A stretch of DNA of 64,000 nt. Source: Cupriavidus numazuensis. GTDB taxonomy: Bacteria > Pseudomonadota > Gammaproteobacteria > Burkholderiales > Burkholderiaceae. Of this stretch, positions 1 through 7,888 are shown piece after piece; the first letter of the stretch is position 1, and each line of letters opens with the position of its first letter. Made by a program: the position numbers and the translations under genes. Below the pieces are notes generated by a model. It saw only the letters and a list, made by a program, of their open reading frames with translations. It was not told the DNA's origin and ran no database searches. The stretch spans positions 1 through 64,000 of the forward strand of contig NZ_CAJPVI010000015.1 of the NCBI RefSeq assembly GCF_905397435.1. The letters are read 5' to 3'.

Positions 1-1
1 C

Positions 2-877
2 AAGCTCAGCGAGGGAGAGCGGCAGGCCGTGCTGGCGGCGGCCAACAGCCCCGGCTACGAGAGCCTGACGCCGCACCAGATCGTGCCGAAGCTGGCCGAC
101 GAGGGGCGTTACCTGGCCTCGGAATCGACGTTCTACCGCGTGCTCAAGGCCGAAGGCCAGGCGCACCGGCGCGGGCGCGCCCACAACGCCAAGTCGCGCG
201 CGCCGACCACGCACCGTGCCGATGGCCCCAACCAGGTGTGGTGCTGGGATATCACGTGGATGCCCACCACGGTGAAGGGCCGCTTCTTCTACTGGTACAT
301 GATGCAGGACATCTACAGCCGCAAGCTGGTGGTCAATGAAGTGCACGAAAACGAGTCGGACGAGCATGCCAGCCGGCTGCTCGAGTTGGGCTGTCTGCGC
401 GAGCAAACGGCTGGCCGGCCGCTGGTGCTGCACTCGGACAACGGGAGCGCCATGAAGGGCACCACGATGCGAGCGGCGATGGATTCCCTGGGTGTGGTGG
501 CGTCCTACAGCCGCCCCCGCGTGAGCAACGATAACGCCTACGCGGAAGCGTTGTTCCGCACGGCCAAGTACTGTCCGCTATGGCCTGAGCGGCCGTTCGA
601 CACGTTGGAGCAGGCGCGCGACTGGGTGTATCGGTTCGTACGTTGGTACAACGAGGAACACCGCCACAGCGGGCTGAAGTACGTCACGCCGAACCAGCGG
701 CACAGTGGCGAAGCGACGCCCCTGCTGGCGCGACGAAAGGTGGTGTATCACGCAGCCCGTGCCCGGCATCCGCAGCGCTGGTCACGGGGCATCCGGAATT
801 GGAATCTGGATGCCGTGGTCTACCTGAACCCCGAACGGGCCGAGCCGCAAACCACGGAGTACAGGAAAGCAGCATAG
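2..877 (+). CDS. IS3-family transposase OrfB, 5'-truncated by the window edge
   Basis: Catalytic part of an IS3-family transposase, a DDE integrase-fold enzyme. The frame is open from base 2, so the start lies outside the window; the GTG at 29 is internal. A helix-turn-helix-like N-terminal segment (QIVPKLADEG, STFYRVL) precedes the rve core. The three acidic residues are visible: Asp in CWDITWM, Asp in LHSDNGS, and Glu in NAYAEALF, with the usual close second-to-third spacing. The C-terminus carries the WYNEEHRHSGL motif typical of IS3 OrfB. No frameshift is seen inside the visible part, so this half looks intact. The right end of the element may lie near 903, where an IS3-like terminus ending TTGACA occurs, but the left end is not available to confirm it. 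Confidence 0.93.
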   Translation, partial: KLSEGERQAVLAAANSPGYESLTPHQIVPKLADEGRYLASESTFYRVLKAEGQAHRRGRAHNAKSRAPTTHRADGPNQVWCWDITWMPTTVKGRFFYWYMMQDIYSRKLVVNEVHENESDEHASRLLELGCLREQTAGRPLVLHSDNGSAMKGTTMRAAMDSLGVVASYSRPRVSNDNAYAEALFRTAKYCPLWPERPFDTLEQARDWVYRFVRWYNEEHRHSGLKYVTPNQRHSGEATPLLARRKVVYHAARARHPQRWSRGIRNWNLDAVVYLNPERAEPQTTEYRKAA

Positions 878-1477
878 CGGCGGACGCGACAACTACCTTG
901 ACACACGCCGCGAGCGACAAAAAGTGACCAAAAAGCGCGTCGTTGCCGCTGGCCATCAATTCCACGGTGGCAGGGGTTCAAACGGCTTTGGATTCAGTTT
1001 TGGTGGTCGGCCGTTCCACCCTGCTACGCCATGTGAGTCAGAACCTGTGCCTGGCGCGGCACGGCGTTTGGACGATCCCCAAGACGGACTCGGGTACAGC
1101 GTTTCAACCAGGTCAGCGGTGGGACGCCTTCGGCTGCGCTGCGCGCACGTCGTCGTCTGGGGGCAAGCTCATCATCGTTGCAGGTGCCCAAGTCCCCCGT
1201 TCCAGTTCCTAATTTCCTGTCTCTACGCGCATGCAATGCGCCCAAGGCATCGTCACCGAGGCGAGGTTCGGGTCAGACCTTCGCGGACTTACTCCGAGCC
1301 GCGCGTAGCGCAGCCGTCGGCGTCCCCGTGAGGGCGATATTAGAAGGGACCACTCCGTAATCCGGGTTCGCTCGTACGCGCTGTCCCATCCTAATCATCT
1401 ACGCGGCAGGCAGTCCAGCGGTCCTCTGATGCAACAATGGCATTGGGCTCTCGATTGACCACGTAAACGCGCTTTTG

Positions 1478-1506
1478 CCTCCTTTTGTCGCTCGGACAAA
1501 AGGAGG
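1478..1506. terminator. Perfect 12-bp stem, 5-nt loop hairpin
   Basis: CCTCCTTTTGTC (1478-1489) is the exact reverse complement of GACAAAAGGAGG (1495-1506), with a 5-nt loop. It is terminator-like in shape but has no obvious upstream gene and no clear U tract. It may instead be part of a dispersed repeat, since a related sequence in inverted orientation occurs at 911-939. Confidence 0.4.
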
Positions 1507-1510
1507 TCGC

Positions 1511-1602
1511 CGGCTACGCCGGCGAAACAGCAGCGCCAGCGAAAATCGACAACACACCCCCAACGAGAAGCCCCATCGGCTACGCCGGCGAAACAGCAGC
1601 GC
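1511..1602. repeat. 26-bp direct repeat pair, 66-bp period
   Basis: The same 26 bases, beginning CGGCTACGCCGGCGAAACAG, occur exactly at 1511-1536 and 1577-1602. Each copy contains a short GCCGGC...GCCGGC-type palindrome. Origin unknown; probably a small dispersed repeat close to the IS element. Confidence 0.75.
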
Positions 1603-1841
1603 ATGCCAAGAACGATACCCCCGCAATTCGGCGATGACCCTTTGTTTTGTTCCTGGCCTGGATGCACGTCCCTACCGCACGCCCGTCATTGGATCGCACT
1701 TCCGCGGCTGGCGGCAGGGCCAAGCCATCGCCGGCTAACAATCCATTACAAATACAAGGATTGGTTTGCACTATCCTCCGGAGCCAACATGACGCGGCCC
1801 GCTCTGGCCGGTGACTCACGAGGCCTGAGGCCAAAGAATTT

Positions 1842-2114
1842 ATGAAGACGATCCCCGCGCTTTTCCTGATGGTCTCGGCCGGGCTGGCAGCCGCAGGCGC
1901 TGCCCATGCGCAGCGTGTCGTCGGTGGCATGGGCGAGGAAGTCAGGCTCGGCGCTTTTTCCGAACCAGGCCATGCCAGCCGGAACCGTGACTATGCTGCC
2001 AATATCCGTACCTCCAAGGCCGGGCCGGGACGAACGCCAGTCATCAGCCAGCAGCCTCGCCACGCTGTCGGGCGCTCCCCGGTCGTCCCGCTGCCGGGCA
2101 AGCATCTGCCCTAG
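1842..2114 (+). CDS. Possible small exported protein, uncertain
   Basis: A 90-aa frame whose first 24 residues look like a genuine Sec signal peptide: MKT, a hydrophobic stretch LFLMVSAGLAAAGA, then an AHAQ cleavage site. The rest (RVVGGMGEE onwards) is low in hydrophobics, proline-rich and matches nothing I know. The Shine-Dalgarno is weak, a GAGG about 12 bases upstream. Either this is a small lineage-specific secreted protein, or only the signal peptide of an exported protein survives and the body has been frameshifted. The opposite strand also has an open frame of 150 aa with no better claim. Position beside the relic region favours decay. Confidence 0.35.
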   Translation: MKTIPALFLMVSAGLAAAGAAHAQRVVGGMGEEVRLGAFSEPGHASRNRDYAANIRTSKAGPGRTPVISQQPRHAVGRSPVVPLPGKHLP

Positions 2115-2264
2115 ACGACCCGGGTGCATGGAACCATCAATGTCCGGAACCTCATGAGTCTTCCGTGCCGCGATCAAGATGGATCGCGCTTCTCGCACAC
2201 GTCCCTGCGCTAACCGTTATATCGCGCACGTCGACGAATCAACCGAGGCATTGTGGTCGTACAG

Positions 2265-2756
2265 CTACAGACTCCTGTCGCGCCGGGAGTGACCAAACAG
2301 CTTTGCTCCGAGCAGTATGCCAATGCCCAGCGCCATGGACGCGGCACGAAGCGGATGCGCATTGATAAACGATTCAGCGCATTCTCGTCCCGTTTCCCAC
2401 TCGTTCTTTACGCGTCCGGTGACACGCTTGGCGACGTCCGCGGATTTGGCAACTAGTTCTGTGGTGGTCCTTGTGGATTTGGCGGCAAATTTCAGGAACT
2501 CCGCCTTTGCCTTGTCCCGATCTTCCCCGACAAGACCCGGCAGCCGATCCAGCAGTTTGTCCAGTTCGCGCGACAGGCTTCGCGATGCATTCTCTTCCGC
2601 TGAAGCCGCCGCATCCTGCGTCCTGTCATTTGCAGGAGCGGAGTGCAAGGTACGTTCACCGTCGCCGTAGGAAGAAGTTCCGATTTGCGCACCTGGCGCA
2701 AAACTACCACCCGTTGCGCCTGTTCCGCCCGTTCCGCCCGATTCCGTCGTTTCCAT
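2265..2756 (-). CDS. DUF883 (ElaB/YqjD-like) membrane-anchored protein
   Basis: A 163-aa protein of the DUF883 family related to E. coli ElaB, YgaM and YqjD. These are small inner-membrane-anchored proteins that associate with ribosomes in stationary phase. The N-terminal third is Gly/Thr/Ser rich and probably disordered. The middle (residues about 60-130) is a charged amphipathic helix with heptad-like spacing (SRELDKLLDRLPGLVG onwards). The C-terminus has the family's single membrane segment, ASMALGIGILLGAKLF, followed by basic residues. The start at 2756 is chosen over an upstream one because GGGAGGA sits just ahead of this ATG. The gene lies downstream of and co-directional with the BrkB gene, about 280 bp away. 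Confidence 0.8.
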   Translation of the reverse strand: METTESGGTGGTGATGGSFAPGAQIGTSSYGDGERTLHSAPANDRTQDAAASAEENASRSLSRELDKLLDRLPGLVGEDRDKAKAEFLKFAAKSTRTTTELVAKSADVAKRVTGRVKNEWETGRECAESFINAHPLRAASMALGIGILLGAKLFGHSRRDRSL

Positions 2757-3033
2757 CGCCTTCCTCCCGAATGATTGCGCGCGCCCGCGCGTCGTTTCCC
2801 ATGAACGCGTGAGCAAAAGGGATGCCTGCGGGCCCTTCCACTCTTTCTGGCAGGAAGGCTGCCCGTCACGCGCGCAGACATGCCATAGGGGGTCTTCTCA
2901 GTCATGCGGGCTGCAGCGTGGCGGCAAAATGGCCGCGAGCGCTTAACTGCTACGCCGGCAGATTGCAAAAATTTACGGGGAGCGTCGTAATTTTGCATGC
3001 GACCAATTCCCGGTCGATGCAGCCAACCCAGGC

Positions 3034-4299
3034 TTAGACGGCGTCGAGGTAGGCCTTTACGTCTGCCACCCCGAGTTGGATCAGGCCCCGCGTCTCGGTA
3101 GAAAGATCGTCCGCCTCCGCAAGGACCGATAGCGCCAGCGAAAGCTCGCGCAGCCGTTCCCGCAATTCACGCTTGTCGGTTCTCGCGAGGCTTTGGAAGT
3201 GGATGAACGCGTTTTCCGCGGCGTCTGCGATAGAAGTGGCCGTCACCTGCCCTTCTTCCCCCGCCCTGTAGGCAGCCTTCAGAATTTCATCGACATAGAC
3301 CGCGACGATTGGCGTGGTGACGCCACCCTCACCGTTTAGCGGATGTTGTCCTGCATTGCCTTGACCACTGACACCCATGCCTGCTCGCTCCCGGTGGCGT
3401 GAGGGACTGGAAGGCGGCGGGAGTTGGCCGCTGTGGCGCAATGACCCGAATCGCCGGGCGAAATGCCAGGTAAATTCGGCCCCCAACAGGAAAATCTGCG
3501 CGGCGTAGTACACCCATAGCAGCAACACCACCAGCGACCCCGCGGCGCCATAGCCGCTGGCAACACCGCTCTTGCCGATGTACAGGCCGATCAGGAACTT
3601 TCCCAGCGTAAATAATGCCGCGGTCACGACAGCGCCGAGCCAGACGTCGAACCATCGAACCTTCGTCCGCGGCATGAATTTGTAGATCATCGCGAACACC
3701 ACCGTCGTCAGGACAAGACTCACGATGGTGTCCAGGACGTGGCCGAAGGCCTCGCGTATGCCGAGCAGCGGCCCCCACTCCCGGCCCATTGCCGAGATAC
3801 CAGCACTGAGCAGCAACGAAACGACAAGCAGGAAGCCCATGCCCAGGATCATGCCGAACGACAGCAAACGCGAGCGGATGAGCGAAAACAGGCCGGATAT
3901 CTTTTGGGGCTCGGGCACGCGCCAGATTCTGTCGAGCGCCGACTGCAATTCGGAGAACACGGTGGTGGCGCCCACGAGCAAGACCAGTACGCCAACAATG
4001 GCTGTCAGCGTACTGGCCGCCGGTTTGCTGACCGCCACCAACATCTCTTCCACGGCCTGCGCGCCTTCTGTGCCGATCAGTCCATTCAATTCGCCGACCA
4101 CCTCGCCGCGCGCCGCTTCCGGACCGAATATCACGCCCGCAATGGTGATGACAATCATCAGTAATGGCGCAATGGAGAAGACGGTGTAGTACGCCAGCGC
4201 CGCGCCCATACTGGGCGCGTAGTCGTCGATCCACGAATTGATGCTTTCGTGGATGAGCTGGGACGCGGTACGTGCGAAGACGGTGCCAGGGAGAAGCAT
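3034..4299 (-). CDS. YihY/BrkB-family inner-membrane protein with long C-terminal extension
   Basis: Member of the YihY/virulence-factor BrkB (formerly 'RNase BN') family of polytopic inner-membrane proteins; transport substrate unknown. The family opening is clear (YAPSMGAALAYYTVFSIAPL), followed by about six hydrophobic segments to roughly residue 275 (WVYYAAQIFLLGAEF). The last 130 or so residues are not part of the family core: a Pro/Ser-rich linker (LPPPSSPSRHRERAG), then a charged helical domain ending in VADVKAYLDAV. The start is uncertain. 4299 begins MLLPGTVFARTA and fits the family; a TTG at 4335 and other upstream codons are possible. The neighbour downstream is DUF883. Confidence 0.85.
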   Translation of the reverse strand: MLLPGTVFARTASQLIHESINSWIDDYAPSMGAALAYYTVFSIAPLLMIVITIAGVIFGPEAARGEVVGELNGLIGTEGAQAVEEMLVAVSKPAASTLTAIVGVLVLLVGATTVFSELQSALDRIWRVPEPQKISGLFSLIRSRLLSFGMILGMGFLLVVSLLLSAGISAMGREWGPLLGIREAFGHVLDTIVSLVLTTVVFAMIYKFMPRTKVRWFDVWLGAVVTAALFTLGKFLIGLYIGKSGVASGYGAAGSLVVLLLWVYYAAQIFLLGAEFTWHFARRFGSLRHSGQLPPPSSPSRHRERAGMGVSGQGNAGQHPLNGEGGVTTPIVAVYVDEILKAAYRAGEEGQVTATSIADAAENAFIHFQSLARTDKRELRERLRELSLALSVLAEADDLSTETRGLIQLGVADVKAYLDAV

Positions 4300-4588
4300 G
4301 GGACGATATCGGAACGCCTTCCCCGAATGAAGCAAATATCATTCCTGTGCCGTCGCGCGGCTGCGGCGCGCCGGGCCGGACAGAACTCCGGAAAAGCTGC
4401 CGAAACAGAGAGCAAGCGGCCCCAGAGCGGGCTCGTGCAGCGAGCCACGTGAAGGCAGGAAAGCACCACGGCGCAGGCGACGGTGCAAAACAACGACACG
4501 GGGGACGCTAGCTGGCTTCAGACTTTTGCCAAGGGTTGCCAGCAACGACGCCAAACGGCGCGGGCGCACACACCCGCGCCGTGTCGAT

Positions 4589-5959
4589 TCACGCTTTCGG
4601 CTTGATGTTCTGGTTGACCCGGAACAGGTTATCGGGATCGTACTTCGCCTTGATCGCGGCAAGGCGCGTGTAGTTCTCGCCGTAGCTCAGTTCGACTCGG
4701 TTCTCGGCCTCGTCGGCATCCATGAAGTTGACGTAGGCACCTTGCAGATTGAACGGATGGACAGCGCCCCAGTAGGCACGGCCCCAGGTCTTGAGCGCCT
4801 CGGCGTCCTTGGGATCCGGGCTGATCCCGGCAATGACCATCGAAAACGAAGCGTCCCGCGCGCTCCATGGCGTGGCATCCCCGGCGACCCGCCGAACGGC
4901 GCCGTCTATGGGATAAAGGTGCATCAGGCAAAACGGGGTCGGTGCCTGGATCGCATTGGCGATGTGCACATCGATTGCCTCATCAGGCAGCGCCTTGACA
5001 AAGTCGCCCTTCCAGTACCATTGCAAGCCTTTGGGGAAGAAGGGGTCGAACAGGCTGTTGATGGCAGTCCAAGGCATCTCGCCCATCCAATTGAACAACG
5101 GGGCGGGCAGTTTACCGAGCAACGAGTCCACGAGCTTCTTGCCCTCTTCGATCGGCCCGTTGAACGCACCGATCAGCGCACAGGCGCGTTTGTTCCAGTG
5201 CTCCTGAGGGAAAGGGTCGGTGGGAGGCACGGTCTTCAGCCCGACAAACAGGCCGAGTTCCTCAGGGGCATTCGGGATGAAATCGCGGTACGTCGACATG
5301 ACCTGCTTTGCATCCTTCGCGTCCCAGAAGATAGGGCCCGCGAACACCATTTTTGCTGGGTGGGCCTGAAACAGAAAGCTCGTGACCACGCCGTAGTTGC
5401 CGCCACCACCTCGCACGGCCCAAAAGAGGTCGGTGTGCTTGTCCTTGTTAGCGGTGACGAAAGAGCCGTCGGCGAGCACGACATCCACCTCCAGCAAATT
5501 GTCGACCGTAAGGCCGTACTTGCGCGTGAGATAGCCGGTGCCTCCGCCTAACGTCAGGCCTGCCACGCCCGTGCTGCCGACGATGCCCAGCGGTACGGCG
5601 AGACCAAAGGCGTGGGTCGCGTGATCGAGATCGGCCGCTGTGCAGCCCGGTTCGACACGCACCGTGCCGCTCACCGGCTCGACGCGCACGCTGCGCATCT
5701 GGGACAGGTCGATGACCAGTCCATCGTCGCAACTGCCAAGACCGGGCCCGTTGTGTCCGCCTCCGCGGATTGCGAGAAGCAGCTTGTTCTCACGCGCGTA
5801 GTTCACCGCCGCGATGACATCGGCGGCGTCCGTGCAGCGAGCGATCAGCTTGGGCCGCTTGTCGATCATGCCGTTGTACAGCGCTCGCGCCTCATCGTAG
5901 TCCTTGTCGGACGGGCCGATCAGCCTGCCGCGAAACCCCTGAATCGCAAACTCGTCCAT
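4589..5959 (-). CDS. FAD-binding oxidoreductase, berberine-bridge-enzyme-like
   Basis: A 456-aa flavoprotein of the PCMH-type FAD-binding superfamily with a BBE C-terminal domain. The His in RGGGHNGPG (about residue 75) is the expected covalent 8-alpha-histidyl FAD site. The glycine-rich GLTLGGGTGYLTRKYG segment and the C-terminal YDPDNLFRVNQNI match the family. There is no signal peptide, so it is probably cytoplasmic. These enzymes oxidise sugars, alcohols or secondary metabolites, and the substrate cannot be told from sequence. The start at 5959 is supported by a strong AAGGAGGG ahead of MDEFAIQ. It stands alone, with no flanking partner gene. Confidence 0.9.
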   Translation of the reverse strand: MDEFAIQGFRGRLIGPSDKDYDEARALYNGMIDKRPKLIARCTDAADVIAAVNYARENKLLLAIRGGGHNGPGLGSCDDGLVIDLSQMRSVRVEPVSGTVRVEPGCTAADLDHATHAFGLAVPLGIVGSTGVAGLTLGGGTGYLTRKYGLTVDNLLEVDVVLADGSFVTANKDKHTDLFWAVRGGGGNYGVVTSFLFQAHPAKMVFAGPIFWDAKDAKQVMSTYRDFIPNAPEELGLFVGLKTVPPTDPFPQEHWNKRACALIGAFNGPIEEGKKLVDSLLGKLPAPLFNWMGEMPWTAINSLFDPFFPKGLQWYWKGDFVKALPDEAIDVHIANAIQAPTPFCLMHLYPIDGAVRRVAGDATPWSARDASFSMVIAGISPDPKDAEALKTWGRAYWGAVHPFNLQGAYVNFMDADEAENRVELSYGENYTRLAAIKAKYDPDNLFRVNQNIKPKA

Positions 5960-6202
5960 GGCGCTCCCTCCTTGAAGAGTGACCCATCGCGCGCCCACGC
6001 AACCGTGCTATCCCACCGCAGCCTCGCGCGGGACAGTCGGCAGGATGCATCGAACGCACGTGATCAATCGGCATCCGCGAGTGCGACAACGATTCGCAGT
6101 GATCGGCCCCGCACCTCGCTCGATAACGAGCATAGTGCGCCAATGCCATTGCCGGAAGGAACTTCCGATGGGGAAATGGAGGGTGACGCCGCGATTGAAA
6201 AG

Positions 6203-6241
6203 GCGCTCCATGACGGCATGCTTAATGCCGTCATGGAGCGC
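6203..6241. repeat. Perfect 17-bp inverted repeat with 5-nt loop
   Basis: GCGCTCCATGACGGCAT (6203-6219) and its exact reverse complement (6225-6241) flank the loop GCTTA. No run of T follows, so it is not a typical terminator. It lies exactly at the upstream edge of the CheB-CheR homology. It could be a mobile-element scar, a decayed REP-like element or a deletion junction. Confidence 0.7.
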
Positions 6242-6545
6242 GGTTTCCGTGACCATCTACTGCCCGTCGGCGCAATTGGCCAGCAATTGCTGGCCGGCAG
6301 CGTCGGAACAATGGGCAAGTACCGTTCCGGAAACACTGGATCGCATTCTCACGCTGATCCGCCGGCAGGCCGGCTTTGATCTGAGCGGATACAAGCCTTC
6401 ACCACTGCTCTGGCGTATCCCGCAGCGCATGGATATGCGACGCGTCCACACGTTTGAAGACTACGCCCTGCTGGTTGACGGTGACGTGGTTGAACTCGAA
6501 GCATTGGTCCGCGGCCTGCCGATCCCTGTCGAGACTTCATCGGGA
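6239..6545 (+). pseudogene. Relic of a CheB-CheR fusion (chemotaxis methylesterase/methyltransferase)
   Basis: Two neighbouring frames each hold a piece of a hybrid chemotaxis sensor protein. In frame 2 (from about 6239), GFRDHLLPVGAIGQQLLA resembles the C-terminal end of a CheB methylesterase domain. In frame 3 (from about 6318), VPETLDRILTLIRRQAG and FDLSGYKPSPLLWRIPQRMD resemble the N-terminal helical domain of CheR, continuing through FEDYALL and ELEALVRGLPIPVETS. In hybrid CheB-CheR proteins these segments are adjacent in this order, so one frameshift near 6300-6317 plus loss of both ends explains the pattern. The catalytic parts of both domains are missing. The assignment rests on remembered family patterns, not on a search. 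Confidence 0.6.
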
Positions 6546-6791
6546 AGTCTCGTGGGATCGTTGTCCATGTATTTTGCGAAACCTCGGGAGCCGATCAGCC
6601 TGGACCTCGACTGGCCGCCGCCTTTACGCAAACGGCGGGCGTCATTATTTCCAGGCATCAGTCGTCGTGAGTGCTTGGGCTTGTCACGGGTTTCCGCTCA
6701 ATTCTGGCCTGCGATCGTGGTGAGGCAATCCGCCCGTGTCACGCGATCCAATGTTGACTGCCCCCCGAAGGAAAACGAACATACTTGGCAA

Positions 6792-7787
6792 TCACCTGGC
6801 CCCAGCGCCCACGAACTGAAGTCGGCTCGAAGCCTCCTCCATCAACTCGGCCAGCCCCTCGCTGACAGCGACCACGCCTGGCGCCCCCGCCGCGTCGTCG
6901 CGCGTGATGAACACCGTACGTCCGGCCGCGAACCAGCCGCCGTGCCGGACCTGCCGCACCATGCCCAGCTGCGCGTAGTGCCGCACCGCGCTTTCCGGCG
7001 CGATCGTCAGCATGCGGCTTTGCGCGACGATGCAGAGATTGGTGTGGAACGAGAAGGACTCGACCGTGGGCTGCGGCGGCACGATGCCGGCGTTGAGGAA
7101 CGGCGCTTCAAACAGCGTACGCGTATGGGCGCCGCGCGGCGTGATCACCCAGTCGTAATCGCGCAAGTTGGAAAGTCCCAGCGCGCGCTTCCTTGCGACC
7201 GGGTGGTCCAGCGCGCAGGCAATGGCCAGGCGCTCTTCCCATAGCGGCGTCACGCGCATCTCGCGCGTCGCACTTGCTTCGAGGCTGCTGCCGACGCGGC
7301 CGATCACACAGTCGAGTTCGCCGCGGTCGAGCATGCCCAGCAGGCCGGCGACCGTGGATTCGTGCACCACGAGGTGTGGACAGCCCGGCCGCGAGGCCAT
7401 TCTTGCAAGCAGCATGGGCAACGCGACGACGCCGGCCAGCGGCAGGATGCCGAGGCGAACCACGGGCACCGGCGGCGCGGCATCGATGGCTTCCATCGCA
7501 GCAGACATTGCATTGAGGGCGATCCGCAAGCGGCCGAGTGCGAGTTGCCCGGCCGGCGTCAGCGCCGCGCCGCGTGTCGTGCGCGCGACCAGTTCAGTGC
7601 CGAAAGCCGCTTCAATCTCCTGGAGCATCTTGGTGGCGGCAGGCTGGCTCAGCGCAAGCTCCGCGGCCGCGCCCGACAGCGAGCCGTGCGCTTCGATCAA
7701 TCCGAGAAAACGCAGGTGACGGATGCGCAGGCGGTCGAGGCGACCAGCCAGCCTCGCCTGCCGCGTCTGCGGCGTGTTGTCACTCAT
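6792..7787 (-). CDS. LysR-family transcriptional regulator
   Basis: A 331-aa LysR regulator. The N-terminal winged helix-turn-helix is plain: LRFLGLIEAHGSLSGAAAEL, SQPAATKMLQEIEAAFG, then ELVARTTRGAALTPAG. A periplasmic-binding-like effector domain follows (VVRLGILPLAG to about residue 300). ATG 7787 is preferred to a TTG at 7811. It is divergently transcribed from the Bug receptor gene at 7889 with about 100 bp between, the classic LysR arrangement, so it most likely controls the Bug/CoA-transferase pair. The spacer contains TTGATCAA at 7804-7811, a candidate part of its operator. Confidence 0.92.
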   Translation of the reverse strand: MSDNTPQTRQARLAGRLDRLRIRHLRFLGLIEAHGSLSGAAAELALSQPAATKMLQEIEAAFGTELVARTTRGAALTPAGQLALGRLRIALNAMSAAMEAIDAAPPVPVVRLGILPLAGVVALPMLLARMASRPGCPHLVVHESTVAGLLGMLDRGELDCVIGRVGSSLEASATREMRVTPLWEERLAIACALDHPVARKRALGLSNLRDYDWVITPRGAHTRTLFEAPFLNAGIVPPQPTVESFSFHTNLCIVAQSRMLTIAPESAVRHYAQLGMVRQVRHGGWFAAGRTVFITRDDAAGAPGVVAVSEGLAELMEEASSRLQFVGAGAR

Positions 7788-7888
7788 AACAAAACGTGAT
7801 GACTTGATCAATAACTAATAATTTACAGGAAATGCCAGGACTCCCACAATCGACACCATCTTCCAGACCATGACAAGGAGACCACACG

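Larger units (their letters stand above)
904..1841. other. Non-coding, repeat-bearing spacer after the IS element
   Basis: No convincing gene in more than 900 bp. Open frames exist on both strands but are compositionally poor, overlap one another and match no family I recognise. The stretch contains a degenerate inverted pair (911-939 and 1468-1494), a strong 12-bp hairpin at 1478-1506 and a 26-bp direct repeat (1511-1536 and 1577-1602), described separately. It reads as accumulated repeat or relic DNA next to a transposon. Confidence 0.6.
5960..6791. other. Intergenic relic region
   Basis: No intact gene in 830 bp. The central part (about 6239-6545) is the CheB-CheR relic and 6203-6241 is a perfect inverted repeat, both listed separately. 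The first 240 bases and the last 240 show no recognisable coding signal. Confidence 0.6.

Noticed and set aside
5979-7244. Long plus-strand open frame across the relic and the antisense of the LysR gene
   Set aside because: It only contains the CheR remnant in the middle; the rest is antisense to LysR or has no protein-like composition.
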